Source: Polaribacter marinus
GTDB taxonomy: Bacteria; Bacteroidota; Bacteroidia; Flavobacteriales; Flavobacteriaceae
Direction of reading: 5' to 3'
Assembly: GCF_022662535.1 (NCBI RefSeq)
Contig: NZ_JAKQYM010000003.1
Coordinates: forward strand, 124,001-188,000
Length of the DNA stretch: 64,000 nucleotides
The translations under genes were made by a program, and so were the position numbers. Under the pieces are notes generated by a model. That model searched no databases and was not told where the DNA came from. It worked only from the letters and a program-made list of their open reading frames with translations. This document shows, one piece after another, positions 10,631-19,916 of this stretch (position 1 is the stretch's first letter; each line of letters begins with the position of its first letter).

Positions 10631-11833
10631 TTGAGTTTTCCACTATACATAGCAAAAAGATATTTGTTTACTAAAACAAATAATAATGCTATTAATATAA
10701 TTACCATAATAGCTTCTTTTGGAGTAATTGTTGGTTCGCTTGCCTTGTTTATTATTCTTTCGGGTTTTTCTGGCTTAAGAACTTTTAGTTATAGTTTGTT
10801 AGATGCATCAGACCCTGATATAAAAATAACTTCTGTTAAAGGGAAATCTTTTTTGTTTACAGCTGAAATCCAAAAAACTTTTCAAAGTAATTCAACAATA
10901 AAAGCTTCATCAAAAGTTATTGAAGAACGCGTTTTTTTAGAATATAATAATAAAAGTGAAATTGCTTTTGTTAAAGGTGTAGAGAATAATTATACTACGA
11001 TTACACAAATAGATTCTGCTATAAATATAGGAAGTTGGATTGATACAGATTTTTCTAATACAGCAGTTATTGGGAATGGAATTTCAAGAAAACTCACATT
11101 AGGCATTTTAAATTTTGGAGAACCTTTAGCTATTACAGTACCTAAACCTGGAACTGGATTTATAAATCCCAGAAATGCGTTTTATAAAATGAATGTTCAA
11201 ATTGTAGGAGTATATTCTGGAACAGAAGATTTTGAAAATAAATTTGTTTTTGTTGATATCTCTGAAGCTAGAAGTTTGCTTAGATATAAAGAAAATCAAA
11301 TTACAGGTATCGAATTAAAATTGGTAAATGATGCTGATGTTGATGAAGTTTCGGAAGCACTACAAGAACAATTAGGAAATCAATTTAAAGTTCAAACAAA
11401 AGAACAATTAAACGAAGTTTTTTACAAAGTAATAAATACAGAAAATTTTGTGTCTTATCTTATTTTTACATTGATTGTTATTATAGCATTGTTTAATGTT
11501 ATTGGTGCAATTATTATGATGATTATTGATAAAAAAGATAATTTAAAAACACTATTTAGTTTAGGTGCTACAATACAAGAGGTGAAAAAAATATTTGTTT
11601 TACAAGGATTTTTACTTACTTTTTTTGGAATGCTAATTGGCTTAACAATTGGTGTAATTTTAGTGTTTGTGCAAAAACAATTTGGTTTGTTTATGATTAC
11701 GCAAAGCCTTCCTTATCCTGTAGAATTTAGATTTACAAATCTAATTATTGTAATTATTACCATTACTATTTTAGGTTTTATTGCCTCTAAAATTGCAAGT
11801 AGTAGAATTTCTAAAGAGTTTATAGAGAAGTAA
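10631..11833 (+). CDS. LolC/LolE-type ABC transporter permease (FtsX family)
   Basis: An inner-membrane FtsX/MacB-type permease of 400 residues. It has one N-terminal membrane segment (about residues 22-46), a large periplasmic domain, and three C-terminal segments (about 273-300, 320-350 and 372-390). This is the layout of LolC/LolE, which extract lipoproteins from the inner membrane, and that is the likely role. The start is TTG: the first in-frame ATG lies about 185 codons downstream, beyond the first membrane segment and much of the periplasmic domain. The matching ATPase is not in the window. A lipoprotein gene follows after 6 bp. Confidence 0.82.
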   Translation: MSFPLYIAKRYLFTKTNNNAINIITIIASFGVIVGSLALFIILSGFSGLRTFSYSLLDASDPDIKITSVKGKSFLFTAEIQKTFQSNSTIKASSKVIEERVFLEYNNKSEIAFVKGVENNYTTITQIDSAINIGSWIDTDFSNTAVIGNGISRKLTLGILNFGEPLAITVPKPGTGFINPRNAFYKMNVQIVGVYSGTEDFENKFVFVDISEARSLLRYKENQITGIELKLVNDADVDEVSEALQEQLGNQFKVQTKEQLNEVFYKVINTENFVSYLIFTLIVIIALFNVIGAIIMMIIDKKDNLKTLFSLGATIQEVKKIFVLQGFLLTFFGMLIGLTIGVILVFVQKQFGLFMITQSLPYPVEFRFTNLIIVIITITILGFIASKIASSRISKEFIEK

Positions 11834-11839
11834 ATTTCT

Positions 11840-12427
11840 ATGAAAAAATGTACCCAATTTATAGTCTTATTTTTTTTATTAGCAATATTTTCTTGTGCAT
11901 CTAGTAAAGTAAATAAATATGGTTTAACTAGAGATAATCCGTTTAAAATATTAGATAGCACAGAACTGGCTAAAGAAAATAGATTTTATTCCATTAAGAA
12001 ACCTAAAAATTGGTATGCTTTTGTTGAGCCTCATGGTGGGCTTTATTACGCGCCAGAAAAATTAAAAAATCAAGCACCTATAAATTTCAAAAGTTTTGTA
12101 GGCTTTGCATTAAAAGAGAATAAGAAAAATAAACTGAAGAATATTAATGATTATGTTAATGCTTCAATAAAAAAATTAAAAAAAACGTATAAAAATTTTA
12201 ACTACCAACAAATAGAAACAAAGCATGAAAAATATGGTAAAAGCATTGTTTTAAGATTTATTTCATCAAGTTGGAATGATAAAAACATAAAATACAAAAC
12301 AGCAAATTTATACCTGTTTTATAAAAATAAATGTTATTTAATTAGGTATCGTTCTACTTTAGATAATTTTGATGAATTTGTACCTGATGTAGAAAAAATG
12401 ATAAAATCATTTAAAATTAAAGAATAA
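11840..12427 (+). CDS. hypothetical lipoprotein
   Basis: A 195-residue protein with a lipoprotein signal peptide: a hydrophobic stretch followed by the lipobox IFSC, with the cysteine near residue 19. The mature part is basic and has a FYSIKKPKNWYAF start resembling PsbP/DUF1795-type folds, but I cannot assign a family with confidence. It starts 6 bp after the permease gene, suggesting an rbfA-permease-lipoprotein operon. It ends 4 bp from the convergent dus gene. It may be a substrate or accessory of the neighbouring Lol-like system; this is only a guess from position. Confidence 0.7.
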   Translation: MKKCTQFIVLFFLLAIFSCASSKVNKYGLTRDNPFKILDSTELAKENRFYSIKKPKNWYAFVEPHGGLYYAPEKLKNQAPINFKSFVGFALKENKKNKLKNINDYVNASIKKLKKTYKNFNYQQIETKHEKYGKSIVLRFISSSWNDKNIKYKTANLYLFYKNKCYLIRYRSTLDNFDEFVPDVEKMIKSFKIKE

Positions 12428-12431
12428 TTAG

Positions 12432-13433
12432 CTACTTAATTTCAGGGACAATAGTATTTCCAAATTTAGCTTCTACCTCATCAAAAACAGCAAAAACATC
12501 TTTAGCATCATCAGAGGTTACCATTTTCATTCTGTATTCTTTAAAATGCGGAATTCCTTTAAAGTAATTGGTATAATGTCTTCTTGTTTCAAAAACACCT
12601 AAAACAGGTCCTTTCCAATCAATAGCCATTTGTAAATGTCTTCTTGCTACTTGTGTTCTTTCTGCAATGGTGGGTTTTGCTAAATATTTTCCTGTTTTAA
12701 AATAATGCTTTACTTCATTAAAAAACCAAGGATAACCAATTGCAGCTCTACCAATCATACAACCATCCAATCCATAAGAATCTCTCATTTCCATGGCTTT
12801 TTCTGGAGATGTCACATCTCCGTTTCCAAAAACTGGAATGTGCATTCTTGAGTTGTTTTTTACATCGGCAATTGGTTTCCAATCGGCATCGCCTTTATAC
12901 ATTTGTGCTCGAGTTCTTCCGTGTATCGAAATTGCTTTACAGCCAACATCTTGCAAACGTTCTGCAACTTCTACAATTTTTATAGAATCATGATCCCAAC
13001 CAAGTCTGGTTTTAACTGTAATAGGCAAATTAGTGTGTTTTACCATTGCTTCGGTTAATGAAACCATTAAATCTATGTCTTTTAAAATTCCTGCTCCTGC
13101 GCCTTTAGAAACCACTTTTTTTACAGGGCAACCAAAATTGATATCTATAATATCGGGATTTGATTTTTCTACAATTTCTACGGTTTTTAACATCGATTCT
13201 AAATTGGCACCAAAAATTTGAATTCCAACCGGACGTTCTTTTTCGTAAATGTCCAATTTCATAACGCTTTTTGCCGCATCACGAATTAAACCTTCTGAAG
13301 AAATAAATTCTGTGTACACAACATCTGCGCCATTTTCTTTACACAAAGCTCTAAACGGAGGGTCAGAAACATCTTCCATTGGTGCTAATAATAAAGGGAA
13401 ATCGGGTAATTCTATGTTGCCAATTTTAATCAT
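12432..13433 (-). CDS. dusB: tRNA-dihydrouridine synthase (DusB type)
   Basis: An FMN-dependent enzyme of 333 residues that reduces uridines in the tRNA D-loop. The TIM barrel starts with FPLLLAPMEDVSDPPFRALC. The catalytic cysteine is C102 in DINFGCPVKKVVSKGAG. The tRNA- and flavin-binding blocks PITVKTRLGW, ISIHGRTRAQMYKGDADW and VFGNGDV are present. Length and the GAGAG after the cysteine fit the bacterial DusB group, though assignment among DusA/B/C is from general similarity. It converges on the lipoprotein gene with a 4-bp gap. Confidence 0.92.
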   Translation of the reverse strand: MIKIGNIELPDFPLLLAPMEDVSDPPFRALCKENGADVVYTEFISSEGLIRDAAKSVMKLDIYEKERPVGIQIFGANLESMLKTVEIVEKSNPDIIDINFGCPVKKVVSKGAGAGILKDIDLMVSLTEAMVKHTNLPITVKTRLGWDHDSIKIVEVAERLQDVGCKAISIHGRTRAQMYKGDADWKPIADVKNNSRMHIPVFGNGDVTSPEKAMEMRDSYGLDGCMIGRAAIGYPWFFNEVKHYFKTGKYLAKPTIAERTQVARRHLQMAIDWKGPVLGVFETRRHYTNYFKGIPHFKEYRMKMVTSDDAKDVFAVFDEVEAKFGNTIVPEIK

Positions 13434-13454
13434 AATGTAAATAGGAGTTTTTAC

Positions 13455-14678
13455 TTAAAATTGGATTTCTTTTTCAATTTCTTCTTTACCTCTTTTTACA
13501 TGAACTTTACTTTTATCTCCTTTTTTAAAGACAGATAAAGCACGCATATAACTCATCATATCTACAACAGTACTATCACCTAATTTAATAACAATGTCTC
13601 CTTTTTTAAGTCCTGCTTTTTGTGCTGGTTTTTCTTCAGAAATTCCATCAATACGCATTCCTTTTCCGTCAAACATATAATCAGGAATTACACCCATTCC
13701 TACTTTAAAACGTGGTGTTTCTTCACTTTCATTTTTTGTTTTTCTAAAAGGTAGTTTTCCATTGTCGTTTAAATCAGTAATAATGTTAAAGATATAATTG
13801 CTAATAGTTTCCATTCCTTCATAATTCAGTTTTTCTGAATCATCTCCAGGTTTATGATAATCTTCATGTTGACCCGTAAAGAAATGTAAAACAGGGATGT
13901 CTGCTAAATAAAAACTAGTATGATCACTTGGGCCAACTCCAGATTCTTGCTGAATCAATTTAAAATTCTCGTTATGAGATTTTAAAGTTTGTTTAAATAT
14001 TGGTGAAGTTCCTGTTCCGTAAACGGCTAAAGCAGAATCTTTTTTTAAACGGCCAACCATGTCCATATTAATCATGTAAGAAACTTTTTTGGTATCAATT
14101 GTTGGATTTTTTACGAAATAATTAGAACCTAAAAGTCCCATTTCTTCTCCAGAAAAAGTGATGAAAAGGTAATTATTATTGGTGTTTTTCTTTTTCAATT
14201 TTGCAGCTAGGTTTAATAAAACAGCAACTCCAGAAGCATTGTCATCTGCACCATTATGAATTGCTTTAATAGAATCTCTGTATAAAGATCCCTCGCCACC
14301 ATAACCCAAATGGTCATAATGTGCTCCAATAATTACAGTATTTTCTGCTTTATTGTCAATAAAACCAATAACATTATTTCCTGTAATTGTTCCATCACCA
14401 TTTACATCAAACTTTACTTGTTCATGCGGATTTGTTTTTGGTTTAAAAGTAAAAGGCTGTAAAAAACTAGTAGTTCCTTTTGGTTGTAAGTCTAACTCTT
14501 TAAATCTTTTTTGGATGTATTCTGCAGCTGCTTTTTCTCCTTTTGTACCTGTCTGTCTTCCTTCTAATTTGTCTGAAGCTAAAAATGTAGCATCTTCTTT
14601 AATTCGTGCTTCTTGTTCAATTGCTGGTTTACAAGAAATTAAAAAACAGAAAAAGATTAAAAATAGGATGTTTCTCAT
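13455..14678 (-). CDS. M28-family metallopeptidase lipoprotein with PDZ domain
   Basis: A secreted zinc aminopeptidase-like lipoprotein of 407 residues. The signal peptide ends in the lipobox LISC (C16). The M28 metal ligands are visible: H120 in GAHYDHLG, D145/D146 in NGADDNASG, E178/E179 in SGEEMG, D206 in NMDMVG, and a histidine in the QHEDYHKPGD block. A C-terminal PDZ domain (about residues 325-405) contains KAGLKKGDIVIKLGDS. It likely works at the outer or inner membrane surface in peptide digestion. It is transcribed divergently from the propeller lipoprotein, with only 60 bp between their starts. Confidence 0.88.
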   Translation of the reverse strand: MRNILFLIFFCFLISCKPAIEQEARIKEDATFLASDKLEGRQTGTKGEKAAAEYIQKRFKELDLQPKGTTSFLQPFTFKPKTNPHEQVKFDVNGDGTITGNNVIGFIDNKAENTVIIGAHYDHLGYGGEGSLYRDSIKAIHNGADDNASGVAVLLNLAAKLKKKNTNNNYLFITFSGEEMGLLGSNYFVKNPTIDTKKVSYMINMDMVGRLKKDSALAVYGTGTSPIFKQTLKSHNENFKLIQQESGVGPSDHTSFYLADIPVLHFFTGQHEDYHKPGDDSEKLNYEGMETISNYIFNIITDLNDNGKLPFRKTKNESEETPRFKVGMGVIPDYMFDGKGMRIDGISEEKPAQKAGLKKGDIVIKLGDSTVVDMMSYMRALSVFKKGDKSKVHVKRGKEEIEKEIQF

Positions 14679-14690
14679 GATGATAAATAT

Positions 14691-14706
14691 TATTTTTGCA
14701 AAATTA
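14691..14706. promoter_or_regulatory. overlapping divergent -7 boxes
   Basis: On the plus strand TATTTTTG lies at 14691-14698. On the minus strand TAATTTTG is read across 14699-14706. The two boxes abut head to head around a TTTTGCAAAA palindrome between the M28 peptidase and propeller genes. Neither has a TTG at exactly 19 bp, so support is the -7 boxes and their symmetry. Confidence 0.4.
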
Positions 14707-14738
14707 GAGAATTAATACCACTTATTGAATTAGATAAA

Positions 14739-15845
14739 ATGAAATTTAAAATACTTTTTTTTCTAGCTATATCTTTAGCTTTTGGTGCATGCAAATCCAA
14801 TAAAAAAGAAAATACAGATGCAAAGTCTGGAGAAACCAAAAAATGGGAAGGTGGTTTAATTTTTCCAGAAGAAGTGCATTTTAAAACCATGCAACAAATT
14901 ACTTTTGGTGGTGATAATGCTGAAGCATATTGGAGTTTTGATGATAAACAAATTATTTTTCAATCGAACAATAAAAAATGGGGAGTAGAATGTGATCAAA
15001 TGTTTTTGATGAATGTTGGAGAAACATTTAAAGATTCTATTCCACCAATGATTTCTACTGGTTTAGGACGTACAACTTGCGCTTATTTCTTGCCAGATAA
15101 TAAAAGTTATGTTTATGGTTCTACACATTTAGGAGGAAAAGAATGTCCTCCAGCACCTTTAAGAAGAGAAGGAAAGTATGTGTGGCCAATTTATGATACA
15201 TATGATATTTTTGTAGCTGATTTAAATGGAAATATTACCAAGCAATTAACTACAGAACCAGGTTATGATGCCGAGGCTACAGTTTCTCCAAAAGGAGATA
15301 AAATTGTTTTTACTTCAATGCGAACAGGAGATTTAGAGTTGTTTACTATGAATATTGACGGTTCTGATGTAAAGCAGATTACAAATCAACTAGGGTATGA
15401 CGGAGGTGCTTTTTTCTCACCAGATGGTACAAAATTAATCTTTCGTTCTTCAAGACCAAAAACAAAAGAGGCAATAAAAGAATATCAAGACTTGTTAAAA
15501 GAAGGATTGGTTCAGCCAACAGAAATGGAATTGTATATCTGTAATGCAGATGGTTCAGAATTACGTCAGTTAACAGATTTAGGAAACGCTAATTGGAGTC
15601 CGTTTTTTCATCCTTCTGGAAAAAAGATTTTATTTTCTTCTAACTTTGAAGCTGAAAGAGGATTTCCTTTTAACTTGTATATGATAGATTTAGACGGAAA
15701 AAATTTAGAAAGAGTTACTCATGGAGAGACATTTGATGCTTTTCCAGTGTTTTCTAATGATGGAAAAAAATTGATTTTTTCATCCAATAGAAATAATGGA
15801 GGCGGTCATGATACAAACCTCTTTATTGCAGAATGGCAAGATTAA
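14739..15845 (+). CDS. TolB-like beta-propeller (PD40) lipoprotein
   Basis: A 368-residue lipoprotein with signal peptide and lipobox FGAC (cysteine near residue 18), followed by WD40-like PD40 repeats. Repeating blocks such as EAYWSFDDKQIIFQS, EATVSPKGDKIVFTS, GAFFSPDGTKLIFRSS, SPFFHPSGKKILFSS and FPVFSNDGKKLIFSS each carry the usual S/P-x-G-x-K-(I/L)-x-F-S motif. It resembles the propeller of TolB but lacks the TolB N-terminal domain. It is probably a periplasmic or surface binding protein. It is divergent from the M28 peptidase; a shared role in peptide handling is possible but not shown. Confidence 0.85.
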   Translation: MKFKILFFLAISLAFGACKSNKKENTDAKSGETKKWEGGLIFPEEVHFKTMQQITFGGDNAEAYWSFDDKQIIFQSNNKKWGVECDQMFLMNVGETFKDSIPPMISTGLGRTTCAYFLPDNKSYVYGSTHLGGKECPPAPLRREGKYVWPIYDTYDIFVADLNGNITKQLTTEPGYDAEATVSPKGDKIVFTSMRTGDLELFTMNIDGSDVKQITNQLGYDGGAFFSPDGTKLIFRSSRPKTKEAIKEYQDLLKEGLVQPTEMELYICNADGSELRQLTDLGNANWSPFFHPSGKKILFSSNFEAERGFPFNLYMIDLDGKNLERVTHGETFDAFPVFSNDGKKLIFSSNRNNGGGHDTNLFIAEWQD

Positions 15846-15958
15846 CAAGAAATTGTTATTTAGAAACACAAATCAGGTACATTATCTACCTGTTTATGGT
15901 AGAATTATAAGGCTGTAACTCAGTTCTTTTTTGTATTAAAAACAACTTGTAAATAACC

Positions 15959-15966
15959 TATATTTG
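15959..15966 (+). promoter_or_regulatory. putative -7 box for lepA
   Basis: TATATTTG fits the Bacteroidota -7 consensus and lies 28 bp before the lepA ATG. The nearest upstream TTG candidates are not at the 19-bp spacing, so only the -7 element is supported. Confidence 0.4.
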
Positions 15967-15994
15967 CAAGCAATTTAGAAATCAAATTTAACAA

Positions 15995-17791
15995 ATGAAG
16001 AATATTAGAAACTTTTGCATCATTGCTCATATAGATCATGGTAAAAGCACGTTAGCGGATAGATTGTTAGATTTTACAGGTTCTGTTACGAATCGTGAAA
16101 AAAAAGAACAGTTATTAGATAATATGGATTTGGAGCGAGAACGTGGAATTACCATAAAATCGCACGCCATCCAAATGGATTATACTCATAATGGAGAACA
16201 GTATGTTTTAAATTTAATTGACACTCCTGGTCACGTAGATTTTTCTTACGAAGTTTCTCGTTCTATAGCAGCCTGTGAAGGTGCTTTATTAATTGTTGAC
16301 GCCGCACAAAGCATACAGGCTCAAACAATTTCTAATTTATATCTAGCCTTAGAAAATGATTTAGAGATTATTCCAGTTTTGAATAAAGTAGATTTGCCTT
16401 CTGCAAACCCAGAAGAAGTAACAGATGATATTGTCGATTTATTGGGTTGTGATCCAGAAGAAGTTATTCACGCAAGTGGTAAAACAGGTTTTGGGGTTGA
16501 TAATATTTTAGAAGCAATTATTGATAGAATTCCTGCTCCCAAAGGAAATCCTGACGCACCCTTACAAGCTTTAATTTTTGATTCTGTTTACAATTCTTAT
16601 AGGGGAATTGAAACTTATTTTAGAGTTTTAAATGGAGAAATTAAAAAGGGTCAAGAAATTATGTTCATGGCTACAGGTAAAAATTATTTTGCTGATGAAG
16701 TTGGAACGTTAAAATTGACACAAGTTGTAAAAAAATCTGTAAAAACAGGTGATGTTGGCTATTTAATTACAGGAATTAAAACAGCAAAAGAAGTAAAAGT
16801 AGGTGACACAATTACAGATTTTGCAAATCCTACCAAAGAAATTATTGATGGTTTTGAAGATGTAAAACCGATGGTTTTTGCAGGAATTTATCCTGTAGAT
16901 ACAGAAGATTATGAAGAGTTGCGTTATTCTATGGAAAAATTGCAATTAAATGATGCTTCATTGGTTTTTCAACCAGAGAGTTCAGCTGCCTTAGGTTTTG
17001 GTTTTCGTTGTGGATTCTTAGGAATGTTACACATGGAAATTATTCAAGAGCGTTTAGAACGCGAGTTTAATATGACTGTTATTACAACGGTACCCAACGT
17101 TTCTTATCACGCATACACAAAGAAAAACCCTGATGAAATTATCATCTTAAATAATCCAACAGATTTACCAGATCCGTCAAGATTAGATAGGGTAGAAGAA
17201 CCTTATATCAAGGCTTCAATTATTACAAAATCAGATTTTGTGGGGCAAGTAATGAGTTTGTGTATCGAAAAACGTGGACAAATCATTAATCAAACATATT
17301 TAACAACAGAAAGAGTAGAATTAATTTTTGAAATGCCTTTGGCAGAAATTGTATTCGATTTTTATGACCGTTTAAAAACAGTTTCTAAAGGATATGCTTC
17401 TTTTGATTATCATCCAATTGGTATGAAGGAATCAAAATTAGTAAGAGTAGATATTTTATTAAATGCACAACCTGTAGATGCGCTTTCTGCATTATTACAT
17501 GCAGATAATGCATATTCTATAGGTAAGAAAATTGTTGAAAAATTAAAACAATTAATACCAAGACAACAATTTGATATTCCTATTCAAGCCGCAATTGGAG
17601 CAAAAATTATTGCCCGTGAAACTACCAAAGCATTACGTAAAGATGTTACTGCAAAATGTTATGGTGGAGATATTTCGCGTAAGCGTAAACTGTTAGAAAA
17701 GCAGAAAAAAGGAAAGAAAAGAATGCGTCAAGTTGGTAATGTAGAAATTCCTCAAGAAGCATTTATGGCAGTTTTAAAGTTAAATGACTAA
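15995..17791 (+). CDS. lepA: elongation factor 4 (LepA) GTPase
   Basis: LepA/EF4, 598 residues, a ribosome-associated translational GTPase that can back-translocate or remodel stalled ribosomes. The start [19 protein letters not shown] contains the P-loop. [12 protein letters not shown] (G3) and NKVDLP (G4) follow. The LepA-specific C-terminal domain is complete ([48 protein letters not shown]). Length equals that of E. coli LepA. A small membrane protein gene overlaps its last codons. Confidence 0.97.
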   Translation: MKNIRNFCIIAHIDHGKSTLADRLLDFTGSVTNREKKEQLLDNMDLERERGITIKSHAIQMDYTHNGEQYVLNLIDTPGHVDFSYEVSRSIAACEGALLIVDAAQSIQAQTISNLYLALENDLEIIPVLNKVDLPSANPEEVTDDIVDLLGCDPEEVIHASGKTGFGVDNILEAIIDRIPAPKGNPDAPLQALIFDSVYNSYRGIETYFRVLNGEIKKGQEIMFMATGKNYFADEVGTLKLTQVVKKSVKTGDVGYLITGIKTAKEVKVGDTITDFANPTKEIIDGFEDVKPMVFAGIYPVDTEDYEELRYSMEKLQLNDASLVFQPESSAALGFGFRCGFLGMLHMEIIQERLEREFNMTVITTVPNVSYHAYTKKNPDEIIILNNPTDLPDPSRLDRVEEPYIKASIITKSDFVGQVMSLCIEKRGQIINQTYLTTERVELIFEMPLAEIVFDFYDRLKTVSKGYASFDYHPIGMKESKLVRVDILLNAQPVDALSALLHADNAYSIGKKIVEKLKQLIPRQQFDIPIQAAIGAKIIARETTKALRKDVTAKCYGGDISRKRKLLEKQKKGKKRMRQVGNVEIPQEAFMAVLKLND

Positions 17792-17963
17792 TCGTTTGAA
17801 CAAAAAGAATTACAGAATTTTAGGAATTATAATATGTCTAATTTGTATGGGCATGCTATTTTTTTCTAAGTTAGAAAATAGTGTTATTGACTTTTTTACA
17901 GGTTTCTTTTCTGTTTTTGGATTGTTGTTTGCCTTCGGAGTTTTTCCTCCAAAAAAGAAATAA
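17784..17963 (+). CDS. small membrane protein overlapping the lepA end
   Basis: A 59-residue reading frame with an ATG inside the last codons of lepA, overlapping it by 8 nt in a different frame. It has a basic N-terminus ([11 protein letters not shown]), two hydrophobic stretches (about residues 12-28 and 36-53) separated by KLENSVID, and a basic tail (PPKKK). This fits a two-helix hairpin membrane protein. A terminator follows about 27 bp after its stop. The tight coupling to lepA, the membrane-like composition and the terminator position argue that it is real. Family unknown. Confidence 0.55.
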   Translation: MTNRLNKKNYRILGIIICLICMGMLFFSKLENSVIDFFTGFFSVFGLLFAFGVFPPKKK

Positions 17964-17989
17964 AATAGTTAGAATAATAAAGTAATTCG

Positions 17990-18022
17990 AAATCCTTTTT
18001 GAGAAATCAGAAAGGATTTTTG
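17990..18022 (+). terminator. terminator after lepA and the small membrane gene
   Basis: A 9-bp stem (AAATCCTTT with AAAGGATTT), a loop of about 12 nt, and a T run on the plus strand. It follows the small membrane protein gene by 27 bp and would end the lepA transcript. Confidence 0.7.
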
Positions 18023-18121
18023 CTATTTTCTTCTTAACTCAAAAAAGAACTCAAATAATTTTCTTGTTTTGAGTTTAAAGCATCAATTAAGGCTAAACTT
18101 GTTTGCTTGTTTTTTGTGTTG

Positions 18122-18886
18122 TTATTGCTCTAACCATTTTCTAAAATCGGAAGTTGTAGAAGAACTTGTCATCACTTTTTCTTTGTAGTTTTTCATTGAT
18201 ATTAACAATCGATTCTTAAAATGACTTTCTATATTTTCTATAAAATCAATATTTACAATTTCACTTCGGTTAATTTTAAAGAATTTTTTAGGATTTAATT
18301 GCTGATGAATAGCTCCTAAGTTTTGTGAAATAGTATGTCGTTTTCCGTCTTTATCATTTACCAAACAAAAATCACCTGAAGCAGAAATTAAAGTAATATC
18401 TGTGGCATTTAATAATTGAATTCCAGAGGCTTTTTTTATAACAAATCGTTTTTTGTAATTGTTATTTTCTTCCTGTAAAGCAGATTTTAAAGCATTAATA
18501 GTATTGCTATTTAGAGCATTGTAATCGCCCTTTTTAAACAAAGATTGATATTTCTGAATGGCTTTATCAAAATCGTCTTGAGAATATGGTTTTAGTATAT
18601 AGGCTATTCCATTGGTGTTAAATGCTTGGAATAAATAATCATCATGAGCAGAACAGAAAATTATAGGAGATTCAATTTTGATTTTATTGAATAAATCAAA
18701 AGACAAGCCGTCTAATAATTGAATGTCAGATAAAATAAAATCGTAAGAATTCTCTTTTAAAAATTTTTCTCCATCAACAATTGTTCTTCCCCAATCATGC
18801 GTAATTTTTATATCAAAAAAACGATCTAAGCATTTTGTTAGTTTTTGATATGCAGGAATTTCGTCTTCTAAAATTAAAATATTCAT
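18122..18886 (-). CDS. LytTR-family response regulator
   Basis: A two-component response regulator of 254 residues. The receiver domain has the acidic pair EDE near residue 7, the phospho-acceptor D54 in FILSDIQLLDG, and a KPYSQDDF lysine near 98. The C-terminal half is a LytTR DNA-binding domain (about residues 145-254; SASGDFCLVNDKDGKRH, FFKINRSEIVNIDFI). It starts 9 bp after the LytS-type kinase gene and is the last gene of a receptor-kinase-regulator operon. It probably acts with that kinase, possibly on the receptor gene; the target is inferred. Confidence 0.92.
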   Translation of the reverse strand: MNILILEDEIPAYQKLTKCLDRFFDIKITHDWGRTIVDGEKFLKENSYDFILSDIQLLDGLSFDLFNKIKIESPIIFCSAHDDYLFQAFNTNGIAYILKPYSQDDFDKAIQKYQSLFKKGDYNALNSNTINALKSALQEENNNYKKRFVIKKASGIQLLNATDITLISASGDFCLVNDKDGKRHTISQNLGAIHQQLNPKKFFKINRSEIVNIDFIENIESHFKNRLLISMKNYKEKVMTSSSTTSDFRKWLEQ

Positions 18887-18895
18887 TTTTATTTT

Positions 18896-19903
18896 TTAAT
18901 AACTTAATTCAATAATTGGAATTGAAACCTCAAATTTTGTTTCCTTATTTTGTATTTGAATCACTTCGTCGGAAAGTAATTTGTAACGAGTTTTTAAATT
19001 CTCTAAACCGGTTCCAAAAGATTCTTCTTTAGAATTTATTTTGGATTTAGAATTGGCAATAATTAGCCAACCATCATTAATGTTAATTGTTGTTTCAATA
19101 GGTTTTTTTCCATCAGATTTATTGTGCTTTACCACATTTTCTAGTAAAATTTGTATGGCTCCAGTTGGAATAAATTTATCTGCTAAAGAAGTGTCTTCTT
19201 CAATAGTAAACTCATAATCCTTACCAAATCTAGTTTTTATTAAGAAAATGTAGTTTTTTGCAAATTCAATTTCGCTAGAAAGCTCCATCACTTCTGCATC
19301 TTTTGTTTTAATTAAATATCTGTAAATCAAGGATAGTTTATTAATATATTCTTTTGCTTTTGTTGGGTTGCTATCAATTAAACTATCTAAAGTATTTAAA
19401 TTATTAAATAAAAAATGAGGATCTATTTGAGAGCGTAACAATTTTAATTCGTTTTCTTTTTGTTGTTTTTGAACTTCACTTAAATCTTTCTGACCTTCAT
19501 AGAATTTTTTGATAAGTAAAATTCCTAAAGGAAAACCTACCATGTCTGTAGCGTTGTATAAGCCATTTTGGAAATAGGATAAAAAATTTGAAATATCACT
19601 TAATGATTCACCAGCACTTAACCTCCCTATAATTTTATCTAAAGTTCCTATTGCTGTTAATAGTAGTAAGCTAGACAAAAAAAATAGAATGTATTTCTTT
19701 TTTTGGATTAAAAACTTGGGAACAATAATTTGAATAAATACTAAAATGATGATAATTGATAATAATGTAGCGGTCGGAAAATCAATTAAATATTCAATTA
19801 AATTATTGTCTTCTTGATAGTAATCGATACAACCTAACAAAATTGTGGTACCAAAAACAATGGAAAGTATTACCCAGTCAGATTTATTTAGTTTTGCATT
19901 CAT
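18896..19903 (-). CDS. LytS-type sensor histidine kinase
   Basis: A membrane histidine kinase of 335 residues. Four hydrophobic segments fill about residues 10-135, with no periplasmic sensor domain of any size. The His_kinase domain (PF06580 type) carries the phospho-acceptor histidine in LLRSQIDPHFLFNNLN. An HATPase-like end follows (GAIQILLENVVKHN, GTGLENLKTRY). It is 13 bp downstream of the outer-membrane receptor and 9 bp upstream of the LytTR regulator, its likely partner. The lack of an extracytoplasmic sensor suggests it senses a signal in the membrane or through another protein. Confidence 0.9.
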   Translation of the reverse strand: MNAKLNKSDWVILSIVFGTTILLGCIDYYQEDNNLIEYLIDFPTATLLSIIIILVFIQIIVPKFLIQKKKYILFFLSSLLLLTAIGTLDKIIGRLSAGESLSDISNFLSYFQNGLYNATDMVGFPLGILLIKKFYEGQKDLSEVQKQQKENELKLLRSQIDPHFLFNNLNTLDSLIDSNPTKAKEYINKLSLIYRYLIKTKDAEVMELSSEIEFAKNYIFLIKTRFGKDYEFTIEEDTSLADKFIPTGAIQILLENVVKHNKSDGKKPIETTININDGWLIIANSKSKINSKEESFGTGLENLKTRYKLLSDEVIQIQNKETKFEVSIPIIELSY

Positions 19904-19916
19904 TTATACAAACATA

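Noticed and set aside
15865..15896. weak hairpin after the propeller lipoprotein gene
   Set aside because: The CAGGTA/TACCTG stem is only 6 bp and lacks a real T run, so it was not called a terminator.
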